Shown here: piece after piece, positions 55,903 to 64,000 of the stretch
How the letters are laid out: every line of letters starts with the position of its first letter
How positions within the stretch are numbered: the stretch's first letter is position 1
NCBI RefSeq assembly: GCF_900624995.1
Contig: NZ_UYXQ01000023.1
Location: 1 to 64,000 of the forward strand
Reading direction: 5' to 3'
Length of the DNA stretch: 64,000 nucleotides
DNA from: Pseudomonas antarctica
Lineage (GTDB): Bacteria; Pseudomonadota; Gammaproteobacteria; Pseudomonadales; Pseudomonadaceae
The notes under the pieces: generated by a model
The model's database searches: none
What the model was told of the DNA's origin: nothing
Seen by the model: only the letters and a program-made list of their open reading frames with translations
Translations under genes and position numbers: made by a program

Positions 55903-58797
55903 CTATTGGCAAGCTTCGCAATCCGGCTCGTCAATCGCGCAAGCCTTTGGCACCGGAGCTGGGCCGGCAGGTGCTGCGAGTACCGAGTCATCACCGTGGT
56001 TGCCGCTGGAAACAGCGTTCAGCTTACCGGTGTTGATGGTCGACTTTTCGGTGCTGGTCGCGGCCAGGGCACGGAGGTAGTAAGTGGTTTTCAGGCCACG
56101 GTACCACGCCATGCGGTAGGTCACGTCGAGCTTCTTGCCCGAAGCGCCGGCGATGTACAGGTTCAGCGACTGAGCCTGGTCGATCCACTTCTGACGACGG
56201 CTGGCGGCGTCAACGATCCACTTGGTATCCACTTCGAAGGCCGTCGCGTAGAGCTCTTTGAGTTCTTGCGGGATGCGCTCGATCTGCTGCACCGAACCGT
56301 CGTAGTACTTCAGGTCGTTGATCATGACCGAGTCCCACAGGCCGCGGGCTTTGAGGTCGCGAACCAGGTACGGGTTGATCACGGTGAATTCGCCCGACAG
56401 GTTCGATTTCACATACAGGTTCTGGTAGGTCGGTTCGATCGACTGCGATACGCCAGTGATGTTGGCGATGGTCGCGGTCGGTGCGATGGCCATGATGTTG
56501 GAGTTACGAATGCCTTTCTGCACACGGGCACGTACCGGCGCCCAGTCCAGGGATTCGTTCAGGTCAACGTCGATGTACTTCTGACCACGTTGCTCGATCA
56601 GGATCTGTTGCGAATCCAGCGGCAGGATGCCTTTGGACCACAGCGAACCCTGGAACGTCTCGTACGCACCGCGCTCGTCGGCCAGGTCGCAGGAAGCCTG
56701 GATCGCGTAGTAGCTGACCGCTTCCATGGACTTGTCGGCGAACTCGACTGCAGCGTCCGAACCGTAAGGAATGTGCTGCAGGTACAGCGCGTCCTGGAAG
56801 CCCATGATGCCAAGGCCGACAGGGCGGTGCTTGAAGTTGGAGTTCTGCGCCTGTGGCACCGAGTAGTAGTTGATGTCGATGACGTTATCGAGCATACGAA
56901 CCGCGGTGTTCACGGTGCGTGCAAGCTTCACGGTGTCCAGCTTGCCGTTGACGATGTGGTTCGGCAGGTTGATCGAGCCCAGGTTGCAAACGGCGATCTC
57001 GTCCTTGTTGGTGTTCAAGGTGATCTCGGTGCACAGGTTCGAGCTGTGGACCACGCCCACGTGCTGCTGCGGGCTGCGCAGGTTGCACGGGTCTTTGAAG
57101 GTCAACCATGGGTGGCCGGTTTCGAACAGCATGGACAGCATTTTGCGCCACAGGTCTTTGGCCTGGATGGTCTTGAACAGCTTGATCTTGCCCGGGTACT
57201 GGGACAGGGCTTCGTAGTACTCGTAACGCTCTTCGAAGGCCTTGCCGGTCAGGTCGTGCAGGTCCGGTACTTCGGATGGCGAGAACAGGGTCCACGGGCC
57301 GTCATCGAAGACGCGCTTCATGAACAGGTCAGGGATCCAGTTGGCAGTGTTCATGTCGTGGGTCCGGCGACGGTCATCACCGGTGTTCTTGCGCAGCTCG
57401 ATGAACTCTTCAATGTCCATGTGCCAGGTTTCCAGGTAGGCACACACAGCGCCTTTACGCTTGCCACCCTGGTTAACCGCAACGGCGGTGTCGTTCACTA
57501 CCTTGAGGAACGGCACGACGCCTTGGGACTTGCCGTTGGTGCCCTTGATGTACGAACCCAGTGCACGCACCGGGGTCCAGTCGTTACCCAGGCCGCCAGC
57601 GAATTTGGACAACATGGCGTTGTCGTGGATCGCGTGGTAGATGCCCGACAGGTCATCCGGCACAGTGGTCAGGTAGCAGCTCGACAGCTGTGGACGCAGA
57701 GTGCCGGCGTTGAACAGCGTCGGGGTCGACGACATGTAGTCGAAAGACGACAACAGGTTGTAGAACTCGATGGCGCGGTCTTCTTTGTGCTTCTCTTCGA
57801 TCGCCAGGCCCATGGCCACGCGCATGAAGAACACTTGCGGCAGTTCGAAGCGGATACCGTCCTTGTGGATGAAGTAACGGTCGTACAGGGTTTGCAGGCC
57901 CAGGTAAGTGAACTGCTGGTCGCGCTCGTGGTTGATCGCCTTGCCGAGTTTTTCCAGGTCAAAGGTGGCCAGGATCGGGTTCAGCAATTCGAATTCGATA
58001 CCCTTGGCGATGTAGGCCGGCAGGGCCTTGGCGTACAGGTCAACCATCTCGTGGTGAGTCGCGCTGTCGGCGACGCCGAGGAAGCCCAGGCCTTCGGCGC
58101 GCAGGGTGTCCATCAGCAGGCGCGCGGTCACGAACGAGTAGTTCGGCTCACGTTCAACCAGGGTACGGGCGGTCATCACCAGGGCGGTGTTGACGTCGGT
58201 CAGGGCCACGCCGTCGTACAGGTTTTTCAGGGTTTCGCGCTGGATCAGGTCACCGTCGACTTCTGCCAGGCCTTCGCAGGCCTCGGTGATGATGGTGTTC
58301 AGACGGCCCAGGTCCAGCGGCGCAAACGTACCGTCAGCCAGGGTGATGCGGATCGACGGGTGCGCTTGTACGGCAGCTTCTTCAGCCGGGGTACGTACAG
58401 CGCGTTCCTTGGAACGGGCGTCACGGTAGATCACGTAGTCGCGCGCCACTTTCTGCTCGCCGGCACGCATCAGGGCCAGTTCAACCTGGTCCTGGATTTC
58501 TTCGATGTGGATGGTGCCGCCCGAAGGCATGCGACGCTTGAAGGTTGCGCTGACTTGTTCGGTCAGGCGGGCAACGGTGTCGTGGATGCGCGACGAGGCA
58601 GCAGCGGTGCCGCCTTCAACTGCAAGAAACGCTTTGGTGATGGCGACGGTGATTTTGTCATCGGTGTAAGGAACGACAGTGCCGTTACGCTTGATCACGC
58701 GCAATTGGCCAGGTGCAGTGGCGGACAGATCCAGGTTCGAATCAGCGGCCTGCGGCACGGAGCCCTGCGGGTTCTCGCGAGTTGTGTCGGTTTGCAT
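55903..58797 (-). CDS. nrdA: Ribonucleoside-diphosphate reductase alpha subunit NrdA (class Ia)
   Basis: 964 residues from ATG 58797 (GGAG upstream). An N-terminal ATP-cone ('VIKRNGTVVPYTDDKI...', residues 30-120) is followed by a further regulatory extension of the type seen in Pseudomonas NrdA. Active-site cysteines lie in 'LSSCYLTT' and 'SSNLCTEITLN', with 'CNLGSINLPNH'; the C-terminal redox pair is CEAC, three residues from the end. Makes dNDPs with NrdB. nrdB is not adjacent here: the mobile element begins right after the stop. Confidence 0.96.
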   Translation of the reverse strand: MQTDTTRENPQGSVPQAADSNLDLSATAPGQLRVIKRNGTVVPYTDDKITVAITKAFLAVEGGTAAASSRIHDTVARLTEQVSATFKRRMPSGGTIHIEEIQDQVELALMRAGEQKVARDYVIYRDARSKERAVRTPAEEAAVQAHPSIRITLADGTFAPLDLGRLNTIITEACEGLAEVDGDLIQRETLKNLYDGVALTDVNTALVMTARTLVEREPNYSFVTARLLMDTLRAEGLGFLGVADSATHHEMVDLYAKALPAYIAKGIEFELLNPILATFDLEKLGKAINHERDQQFTYLGLQTLYDRYFIHKDGIRFELPQVFFMRVAMGLAIEEKHKEDRAIEFYNLLSSFDYMSSTPTLFNAGTLRPQLSSCYLTTVPDDLSGIYHAIHDNAMLSKFAGGLGNDWTPVRALGSYIKGTNGKSQGVVPFLKVVNDTAVAVNQGGKRKGAVCAYLETWHMDIEEFIELRKNTGDDRRRTHDMNTANWIPDLFMKRVFDDGPWTLFSPSEVPDLHDLTGKAFEERYEYYEALSQYPGKIKLFKTIQAKDLWRKMLSMLFETGHPWLTFKDPCNLRSPQQHVGVVHSSNLCTEITLNTNKDEIAVCNLGSINLPNHIVNGKLDTVKLARTVNTAVRMLDNVIDINYYSVPQAQNSNFKHRPVGLGIMGFQDALYLQHIPYGSDAAVEFADKSMEAVSYYAIQASCDLADERGAYETFQGSLWSKGILPLDSQQILIEQRGQKYIDVDLNESLDWAPVRARVQKGIRNSNIMAIAPTATIANITGVSQSIEPTYQNLYVKSNLSGEFTVINPYLVRDLKARGLWDSVMINDLKYYDGSVQQIERIPQELKELYATAFEVDTKWIVDAASRRQKWIDQAQSLNLYIAGASGKKLDVTYRMAWYRGLKTTYYLRALAATSTEKSTINTGKLNAVSSGNHGDDSVLAAPAGPAPVPKACAIDEPDCEACQ

Positions 58798-59167
58798 GGG
58801 GGGTTGTCTCCACATTCTATATTTATTTGGGCACCATCACGGTGCCCACCGTTCCGTCCTGAAGCACTTACAACAGGCCTTGGCCTGGCATAACAACTTC
58901 GGGACAGGAGGAAGGGAGCTCATCGCGCCGCTTCCATGCCGAAGTCTTCGGCTCGGGCCTTTAAAGAACCCTGCGCCGTATTCCTGTTGGGTGACAGTTG
59001 CTCGCTTCAAGTACTGCAACACCCGTACCGTTTTTCGCCCTTGTGGCTGGAAAACGGCTGCCATCCGCGTGCGCGGTTTGGGCTTTGAAAAAATGCTTTG
59101 GTTCAACCAAACGGAAGCAAGAAAGCACTTGAGTTTCTTGTCTGATCTGTGTTTGGTTTTTCGCTTG

Positions 59168-59187
59168 AAACCCTACATGTAGGGTTT
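59168..59187. promoter_or_regulatory. Perfect 20-bp palindrome in the nrdA upstream region
   Basis: AAACCCTACATGTAGGGTTT, fully self-complementary with no loop, 371 bp upstream of the nrdA start and followed by further T. It does not match the NrdR box consensus. A dimeric regulator site is more likely than a terminator. Confidence 0.5.
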
Positions 59188-59241
59188 TTTCAGCGCCGAG
59201 CTACAAGATAATGCGTTTTTGGGGTCTTAGCAACGCACTAC

Positions 59242-59263
59242 CTGTGGATAACGCTGTGGGTAA
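59242..59263. promoter_or_regulatory. Tandem DnaA boxes between nrdA and the two-component genes
   Basis: CTGTGGATAA (59242-59251) is the exact complement of the TTATCCACAG DnaA box; CTGTGGGTAA (59254-59263) has one mismatch. They are in the same orientation, 12 bp apart. In E. coli nrdAB is DnaA-controlled, so a replication-linked role for nrdA is plausible; they lie 445 bp from nrdA and 250 bp from the response regulator. The 58798-59512 region holds no gene. Confidence 0.6.
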
Positions 59264-59512
59264 AATGTGTATGAAACATGGAACGCCCGTGTAGGCCGCA
59301 GTGCGGCTGGATTGCGCCGTTTGTCACTGAATATTCCAAGGTAAAAACAGCCGATTGGAATTTTGGGGGCGCGAACCCTATCACAAAAAAATGCGATCAC
59401 CGAATGGATTTACCGGCTTGTGCTCAACGCCTGGCCCGTGGCTACAATCGGCCTTCAATAGAGGCAATAGTGTGCTTCCCGTACGTGACAATAATTAGAA
59501 GCGAGGTAGCGC

Positions 59513-60238
59513 ATGGAGCAAGAAACCTGGCAAATATTGATTGTCGAGGACGACGAGCGATTGGCCGAGTTGACCCGTGAATACCTGGAGAGCAACGGCT
59601 TGCAGGTGTCGGTAGAAAGCGATGGCGCCCTGGCTGCGGCCCGCATCATCGCCGAACAGCCTGACCTGGTGATCCTCGACCTGATGCTGCCCGGCGAAGA
59701 TGGCCTGAGCATCTGCCGCAAAGTCCGCGAGCGCTATGACGGCGTGATTCTGATGCTCACCGCACGCACTGACGACATGGACCAGGTGCTTGGCCTGGAC
59801 ATGGGCGCCGACGACTATGTGTGTAAGCCCGTGCGCCCGCGCTTGTTGCTGGCACGTATCCAGGCCTTGCTGCGGCGCAGCGAGCCAGCGGAACCTGCTG
59901 CTGTGGAAAACCAGCGCCGCCTGCAATTTGGCCCATTGGTGGTGGACAACGCCCTGCGCGAAGCCTGGCTGCACGAGGGCGGCATCGAGTTGACCAGCGC
60001 CGAGTTCGACCTGTTGTGGCTGTTGGTCGCCAATGCCGGGCGCATTCTGTCGCGCGAAGAAATCTTTATCGCCCTGCGCGGTATTGGCTACGACGGCCAG
60101 GACCGCTCCATTGACGTGCGTATCTCACGCATTCGACCGAAAATCGGCGACGACCCGATCCACCCACGGCTGATCAAGACCATTCGCAGCAAGGGCTACC
60201 TGTTCGTCCCCGAAGCCGCCGCCGATATGCCGCTGTGA
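59513..60238 (+). CDS. OmpR-family response regulator (RstA-like)
   Basis: 241 residues: receiver domain (phosphoacceptor Asp about 56 in 'LVILDLMLPGEDG', Lys in 'VCKPVRPRLLL') and a winged-helix DNA-binding domain ('IELTSAEFDLLWLLVANAG', 'IDVRISRIRPKIGDDP'). Overlaps the kinase gene by four bases (GTGA). The pair sits next to nrdA as PA1157-PA1158 do in P. aeruginosa. Regulon unknown. Confidence 0.88.
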   Translation: MEQETWQILIVEDDERLAELTREYLESNGLQVSVESDGALAAARIIAEQPDLVILDLMLPGEDGLSICRKVRERYDGVILMLTARTDDMDQVLGLDMGADDYVCKPVRPRLLLARIQALLRRSEPAEPAAVENQRRLQFGPLVVDNALREAWLHEGGIELTSAEFDLLWLLVANAGRILSREEIFIALRGIGYDGQDRSIDVRISRIRPKIGDDPIHPRLIKTIRSKGYLFVPEAAADMPL

Positions 60239-61845
60239 ACTCGATCTTTCTGCGCATCTACGGCGGCATGTGCGCGGCCCTGGTGCTGGTGGCGTTGCTG
60301 GGCGTGCTGGCCTTGCACCTGCTCAATGAAGTGCGCAGCGGCCAGTACCGTGAGCGCCTGGCCCACGGCACTTTTGCGCTGATGGGCGACAACCTGCAAC
60401 CCATGAGCCCGATCGAGCGCCAGCGCGCCCTGGCGGTGTGGGAGCGTTTGTTGGGCATCCCTCTGGAATTGCGCCCGCTGGCCGATGCGCAGTTGGACCT
60501 GGGCCAACGCACTCGCCTGCAACGCGGCCAGGTACTGGTGGAGCAGACCGGGCCGCATGCGGCGCGGGTGCTGCGTCTGGTCAGTGAGCAGTCGCAACTG
60601 GTACTCACCGGCGAAGTCCAGCAGATCAGCGAACAATTGGCCCGCGCGACTATTTACCTGCTGGCGGACGAACTGGTGCGCTTCCCGGTCGCCGAGCAGC
60701 CGCAGAAACTGGCAGATATCAAGGAAGCCAAGGGTTTTGGTTTTGACATGCACCTCATGACCCTGGATGCGGCGGACATGGACGACGACCAGCGGCGTCG
60801 AGTGTCGGAAGGCGATACGGTGATGGCCTTGGGCAAGGGCGGCGATTCAATCCGTGTGTTTGCCGGCATGGTCGGTACGCCGTGGGTACTGGAGATCGGC
60901 CCGCTGTATCAAATGAGCCCTTACCCGCCGCAATGGCTGATCCTGATCGCGCTGATCAGCCTGACGCTGATTGGTTTGATCGTCTATTTACTGGTGCGTC
61001 AGCTTGAGCGACGCCTCAAAGGCCTGGAGGCGGCGGCCACCCGCATTGCCAAAGGCAACCTCGAGGTTCGCGTACCGGCTCGGGGTGCCGACTCGGTGGG
61101 GCGCTTGGCGGCTGCCTTTAATGGCATGGCCGAGCACTTGCAGCAATTGCTGGCGATTCAGCGCGAACTGGTGCGCGCGGTCTCCCACGAGCTGCGCACC
61201 CCGGTGGCACGCCTGCGCTTTGGCCTGGAGATGATCGGCGACGCCGCCACCCCTGAGGCGCGGCGCAAATATCTGGAAGGCATGGACAGCGACATCCAGG
61301 ACTTGGACGGTCTGGTGGACGAAATGCTCACCTACGCACGCCTGGAGCAGGGCGCGCCGGCGCTGAATTTCCAGCGCGTCGACCTCAATGCGTTACTCGA
61401 TCAGGTGATCGGCGAATTATCGCCACTGCGTGCACAGGTCAGCGTGGCTCGCGGCATTTGTCTGTCGTCGGCACATTGGGACGACGCCTGGGTCGACGCT
61501 GAGCCGCGCTACTTGCACCGGGCCCTGCAAAACCTGGTGAGCAATGCCATGCGCCATGCCCAGGGCCAGGTGTTGATCAGTTATCAGGTGGGCCAGGTGC
61601 GTTGTCGCATCGATGTGGAAGATGACGGGCCCGGCGTGCCGGAAAGCGCCTGGGAGCGGATCTTTACGCCATTTCTGCGTCTGGACGACAGCCGCACCCG
61701 TGCGTCGGGCGGGCATGGCCTGGGTTTGTCGATTGTGCGACGGATTATCTATTGGCACGGCGGGCGGGCGTTGATCAGCAAGAGCAACAATTTGGGCGGG
61801 GCATGCTTTAGCCTGAGTTGGCCGCGGGATCAGGATAAACCCTGA
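60235..61845 (+). CDS. Sensor histidine kinase (RstB-like)
   Basis: 536 residues starting at GTG 60235. TM1 residues 7-28, a periplasmic sensor domain of about 200 residues, TM2 about 232-254, HAMP, H-box 'VSHELRTPVARLRFG' (His about 318), N-box 'LQNLVSNAMRHAQ' (about 430), G-boxes 'DDGPGVPESAW' and 'GGHGLGLSIV'. Partner of the response regulator upstream. The signal is unknown. Confidence 0.9.
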   Translation: MNSIFLRIYGGMCAALVLVALLGVLALHLLNEVRSGQYRERLAHGTFALMGDNLQPMSPIERQRALAVWERLLGIPLELRPLADAQLDLGQRTRLQRGQVLVEQTGPHAARVLRLVSEQSQLVLTGEVQQISEQLARATIYLLADELVRFPVAEQPQKLADIKEAKGFGFDMHLMTLDAADMDDDQRRRVSEGDTVMALGKGGDSIRVFAGMVGTPWVLEIGPLYQMSPYPPQWLILIALISLTLIGLIVYLLVRQLERRLKGLEAAATRIAKGNLEVRVPARGADSVGRLAAAFNGMAEHLQQLLAIQRELVRAVSHELRTPVARLRFGLEMIGDAATPEARRKYLEGMDSDIQDLDGLVDEMLTYARLEQGAPALNFQRVDLNALLDQVIGELSPLRAQVSVARGICLSSAHWDDAWVDAEPRYLHRALQNLVSNAMRHAQGQVLISYQVGQVRCRIDVEDDGPGVPESAWERIFTPFLRLDDSRTRASGGHGLGLSIVRRIIYWHGGRALISKSNNLGGACFSLSWPRDQDKP

Positions 61846-61850
61846 CACTG

Positions 61851-61919
61851 CTATCGCGGGCAAGCCGGCTCCCACAGTTGGAATGCATTCTCCTGTGGGC
61901 GCTGGCTTGCCTGCGATAA
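61851..61919. repeat. REPIN, inverted (outward-facing) arrangement
   Basis: CTATCGCGGGCAAGCCGGCTCCCAC ... GTGGGCGCTGGCTTGCCTGC (written in parts): two REP arms of the GGCTTGCC group in the opposite mutual order to the copies at 153 and 12667. Lies between the convergent kinase and phosphopantetheinyl transferase genes. Confidence 0.82.
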
Positions 61920-61926
61920 CGGTAGA

Positions 61927-62643
61927 TCAGGCGCGGACAGCCACCAGGCTCAACAACTGCTCCCCGTCCACCACAAACTGCCCCTCCAATTCCGTGCCAT
62001 GGCACCACTTTGCAGACAAATCCGTCAGCAACCGCAGCCGCACATACCCAGCCTGCGACCACTCCAACACCTCGGCATGCTCAAAGTAGAAGCGCTTTTG
62101 CACGATCGGGTAGAGCGCCTTGAACAGGCTTTCCTTGACCGAGAACGTCAGCGTCACCAGCAAGGCGATCTGCTCGCGGGGCAAGGCGGCCATGCGCTGT
62201 AATTCATCGGCGGTGAGAATTTCACCGGCCAGGCGCTCCGCCCGTTCAAGAGTCAGCACATTCTCCAGGTCCATCCCCAGCCCGCGCCATTGCGCCTTGT
62301 GCCCGACAATCGCCGCCGCATGCCCGGTGCTGTGGGTGATGGAACCGCTGATATGCCCGGGCCACACCGGCGCACGGTCTTCGCCGATGGCCGGCACGCA
62401 ATCCAGGTGGTCGAGCTGTTGCAGTGCTGCGCGGGCGCACAGGCGGCCGGCGAGGAACTCGGCCTGGCGCTTGGCCACTGAGCGCTGGATGCTGGCCGGT
62501 GGCGGCACGGCGCTGCGCTGGAAATCACCGGCGACTAATAAGGCCGGGTCGAATCGCGTGCTCAGAAACACCGTGCCCGGCAACGGAACGGGCAGTGGCC
62601 AGTGGGCATCGAGTGGGGTGCAGCAAGCGGGTAGGGGCGTCAT
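61927..62643 (-). CDS. pcpS: 4'-phosphopantetheinyl transferase PcpS/EntD type
   Basis: 238 residues. Transfers phosphopantetheine from CoA to carrier proteins. 'GMDLENVLTLERA' (Mg-binding Asp and Glu, about 125) and 'FSVKESLFKALYPIV' (about 168-182) are the W/FxxKExxxK family motifs; 'SITHSTGHAAAIVG' precedes them. P. aeruginosa PcpS, located in the same region, serves both fatty-acid and siderophore carriers. Divergent from the PhoP-controlled genes, so its promoter overlaps the PhoP box region. Confidence 0.88.
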   Translation of the reverse strand: MTPLPACCTPLDAHWPLPVPLPGTVFLSTRFDPALLVAGDFQRSAVPPPASIQRSVAKRQAEFLAGRLCARAALQQLDHLDCVPAIGEDRAPVWPGHISGSITHSTGHAAAIVGHKAQWRGLGMDLENVLTLERAERLAGEILTADELQRMAALPREQIALLVTLTFSVKESLFKALYPIVQKRFYFEHAEVLEWSQAGYVRLRLLTDLSAKWCHGTELEGQFVVDGEQLLSLVAVRA

Positions 62644-62690
62644 GCGCGGTATTTTGCTTCAGTTGGCGCGCCAGTGGATAGTCCGAAACG

Positions 62691-62729
62691 GTTCAGGCCA
62701 GGTTCAGAGCCCGTTCAGGGGGAGTTCAG
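62691..62729 (+). promoter_or_regulatory. PhoP box array (four GTTCAG repeats)
   Basis: GTTCAG begins at 62691, 62702, 62713 and 62724, exactly 11 bp apart. This matches the direct hexamer repeat with 5-bp spacer bound by PhoP. It ends 52 bp before the start of the small exported-protein gene that leads phoPQ, implying autoregulation by low Mg2+. The pcpS start lies 48 bp to the left on the other strand. Confidence 0.82.
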
Positions 62730-62780
62730 GGGCGCTTGCGTAGTCTGGCTTCAACAGCCAAACGCGTAGAGGTAAGCACC

Positions 62781-63089
62781 ATGACTGCGATCAAACAGCT
62801 GATGTTGGCGTTAACCATGCTCAGTGCCGCTGCCGGGGCCCAGGCTTCGGACGGCGCTTTTGCGGCATTTGGTGGCGAGAAAACCAAGAAGCCCAGCAAC
62901 CTGATCCATCGTGTCAGCTTCGAAGACGCGGGCAGCCAAGCCGCGCCGTGGGGCCGGTCCCTGGGCCAGGCAAATCCGCAACCGGCCTACCGCACCGGCT
63001 ACGAACACCTGACGGGCCAATACAATGGCATTAAACTGCGCCCGCAAGACGTGCAGGGCCGCTATGATATGCCCCTGTCGGACAGTTGA
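62781..63089 (+). CDS. Small exported protein heading the phoPQ operon
   Basis: 102 residues; AGAGGTAAG before ATG 62781. Signal peptide ('MTAIKQLMLALTMLSAAAGAQA', cleavage near residue 22), then a short soluble periplasmic domain with no recognised fold. It lies 18 bp before phoP and behind the PhoP box, the place occupied by oprH in P. aeruginosa, but it is not a beta-barrel and is about half OprH's size. Probably PhoP-induced; function unknown. Confidence 0.78.
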   Translation: MTAIKQLMLALTMLSAAAGAQASDGAFAAFGGEKTKKPSNLIHRVSFEDAGSQAAPWGRSLGQANPQPAYRTGYEHLTGQYNGIKLRPQDVQGRYDMPLSDS

Positions 63090-63107
63090 ATCGCTTTGGA
63101 GAGCCTT

Positions 63108-63785
63108 ATGAAATTGCTGGTCGTGGAAGATGAGGCGCTGTTGCGTCATCACCTGTTCACCCGCCTGACCGACAGCGGCCACGTGGTCGAAGCCGTGGCC
63201 AATGCCGAGGAAGCCCTGTACCAGACCGGCCAATTCAACCATGACCTGGCCATTATCGACCTGGGCCTGCCCGGTATGGGCGGCCTGGACCTGATCCGCC
63301 AATTGCGCAGCCAGGCCAAGACTTTCCCAATCCTGATCCTCACCGCGCGCGGCAACTGGCAGGACAAGGTCGAAGGCCTGGCCGCCGGCGCTGACGACTA
63401 CGTGGTCAAACCGTTCCAGTTCGAAGAACTGGAGGCGCGGATGAACGCCTTGCTGCGCCGCTCCAGCGGTTTCACTCAGTCGACCATCGTTGCCGGGCCT
63501 TTGCTGCTGGACCTCAATCGCAAGCAAGCGTCCCTGGATGAGCAGCCGTTGGCGCTGACCGCTTACGAATATCGGATTCTTGAATATTTGATGCGTCACC
63601 ATCAGCAAGTGGTCGCCAAGGACCGCTTGATGGAACAGCTCTACCCCGATGACGACGAGCGTGATCCGAATGTGATCGAAGTGCTGGTCGGGCGCCTGCG
63701 CCGCAAGCTCGAAGGTCCGGCCGGGTTCAAGCCGATCGACACCGTGCGCGGCTTGGGTTACCTGTTCAATGAGCGCTGCCGTTGA
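63108..63785 (+). CDS. phoP: Response regulator PhoP
   Basis: 225 residues from ATG 63108 (GGAG upstream; an in-frame start 12 bp earlier at 63096 is less likely). Receiver Asp51 in 'LAIIDLGLPGMGG', winged helix with 'LTAYEYRILEYLMRHHQQVV' and 'NVIEVLVGRLRRKLE'. Nearly the P. aeruginosa PhoP sequence, controlling Mg2+ and cationic-peptide responses. Stop overlaps the phoQ start. Confidence 0.95.
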   Translation: MKLLVVEDEALLRHHLFTRLTDSGHVVEAVANAEEALYQTGQFNHDLAIIDLGLPGMGGLDLIRQLRSQAKTFPILILTARGNWQDKVEGLAAGADDYVVKPFQFEELEARMNALLRRSSGFTQSTIVAGPLLLDLNRKQASLDEQPLALTAYEYRILEYLMRHHQQVVAKDRLMEQLYPDDDERDPNVIEVLVGRLRRKLEGPAGFKPIDTVRGLGYLFNERCR

Positions 63786-64000
63786 TTCGCTCGTTACGTG
63801 TGCGCTTGATGCTCGCGGCCACCACCCTGGCCGTGCTGTTTATGCTGGGCTTATTGCCGGCCATGCAAGGCGCGTTCAGCCTGGCGCTGCAGGATTCTAT
63901 CGAGCAGCGCCTGGCCTCGGACGTGACCACGCTGATTTCCGCCGCGCGGGTTGAGAACAACCGCTTGTTGATGCCGGCGCAGTTGCCGGATGAACGTTTT
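63782..64000 (+). CDS. phoQ: Sensor kinase PhoQ (partial, runs off the right edge)
   Basis: 73 residues visible from TTG 63782, which overlaps the phoP stop by four bases. 'IRSLRVRLMLAATTLAVLFMLGLLPAM' gives TM1, then the acidic periplasmic sensor begins ('LALQDSIEQRLASDVTTLISAARVE' in parts). Matches the P. aeruginosa PhoQ N-terminus closely. An alternative ATG lies at 63809, inside TM1. Confidence 0.9.
   Translation, partial: MIRSLRVRLMLAATTLAVLFMLGLLPAMQGAFSLALQDSIEQRLASDVTTLISAARVENNRLLMPAQLPDERF

Noticed and set aside
55900..58893. A 997-codon open frame on the plus strand opposite nrdA
   Set aside because: It is the mirror of a strongly conserved nrdA; its composition (V, Q, H, G, R rich) is typical of antisense frames in high-GC DNA and it has no family motif.

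Overview
The window is chromosomal DNA of a Pseudomonas, most likely the P. fluorescens group. Support comes from the aot-argR-aru arginine block running into ltaE-alaS-lysC-rsmA-tRNA in the order known from P. aeruginosa, Pseudomonas-type REPIN repeats (GTGGGAGCGGGC... hairpins), FlgZ/AmrZ/PcpS/PhoP homologues, and high-GC coding with Shine-Dalgarno starts. No computation was run; all family calls come from reading translated sequence and motifs.

Layout. 1-6.0 kb: end of a probable acsA, then aotJQMOP-argR (arginine/ornithine ABC uptake and its regulator). 6.0-11.1 kb: one 1673-residue leucine-rich-repeat protein on the minus strand, interrupting the arginine block. 11.2-19.3 kb: aruCFGDB-(small ORF)-aruE, the arginine succinyltransferase pathway, preceded by two matches to the Pseudomonas ArgR half-site. 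19.4-26.4 kb: ribH2 under an FMN riboswitch, ltaE, alaS, lysC, rsmA/csrA, tRNA-Ser(GCU) and two tRNA-Arg(ACG). 26.4-31.5 kb: mgtE, amrZ, two small membrane-type ORFs, tRNA-Arg(CCU), an MFS transporter. 31.5-40.2 kb: flagellar/chemotaxis genes (flgZ, flgN, flgM, flgA leftward; cheV, cheR and flgBCDE rightward) with two sigma-54 promoter matches. 40.2-41.5 kb: a single gene with a textbook hrp box (HrpL promoter) encoding a harpin-like N-terminus, a poly-glycine linker and a putative cysteine-peptidase domain.

41.5-55.9 kb is an integrated element ending about 15-20 bp from the nrdA stop codon. Its right side is a tightly coupled leftward operon of three tyrosine-recombinase-like proteins plus a small coiled-coil protein, an arrangement resembling the intA-tfp-intB-srap quartet of strand-biased circularizing integrative elements (SEs). 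Both ends carry clusters of GTATAC motifs, including a perfect inverted 13-mer. The cargo is a PD-(D/E)XK-type nuclease gene with a HTH regulator, three small uncharacterised ORFs, a lone YefM/Phd-like antitoxin, an AT-rich Gabija-like module (OLD-family ATPase/TOPRIM nuclease plus UvrD-like helicase, with a Zn/CoiA-like gene upstream), a frameshifted MvaT-family silencer and an IS5-type remnant. It is best read as a mobile defence island.

55.9-64 kb: nrdA (ribonucleotide reductase alpha; nrdB is not in the window) with tandem DnaA-box matches upstream, a RstAB-like two-component system, a PcpS-type phosphopantetheinyl transferase, then a small exported protein with phoP-phoQ behind four 11-bp-phased GTTCAG repeats (a PhoP box). 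phoQ runs off the right edge.
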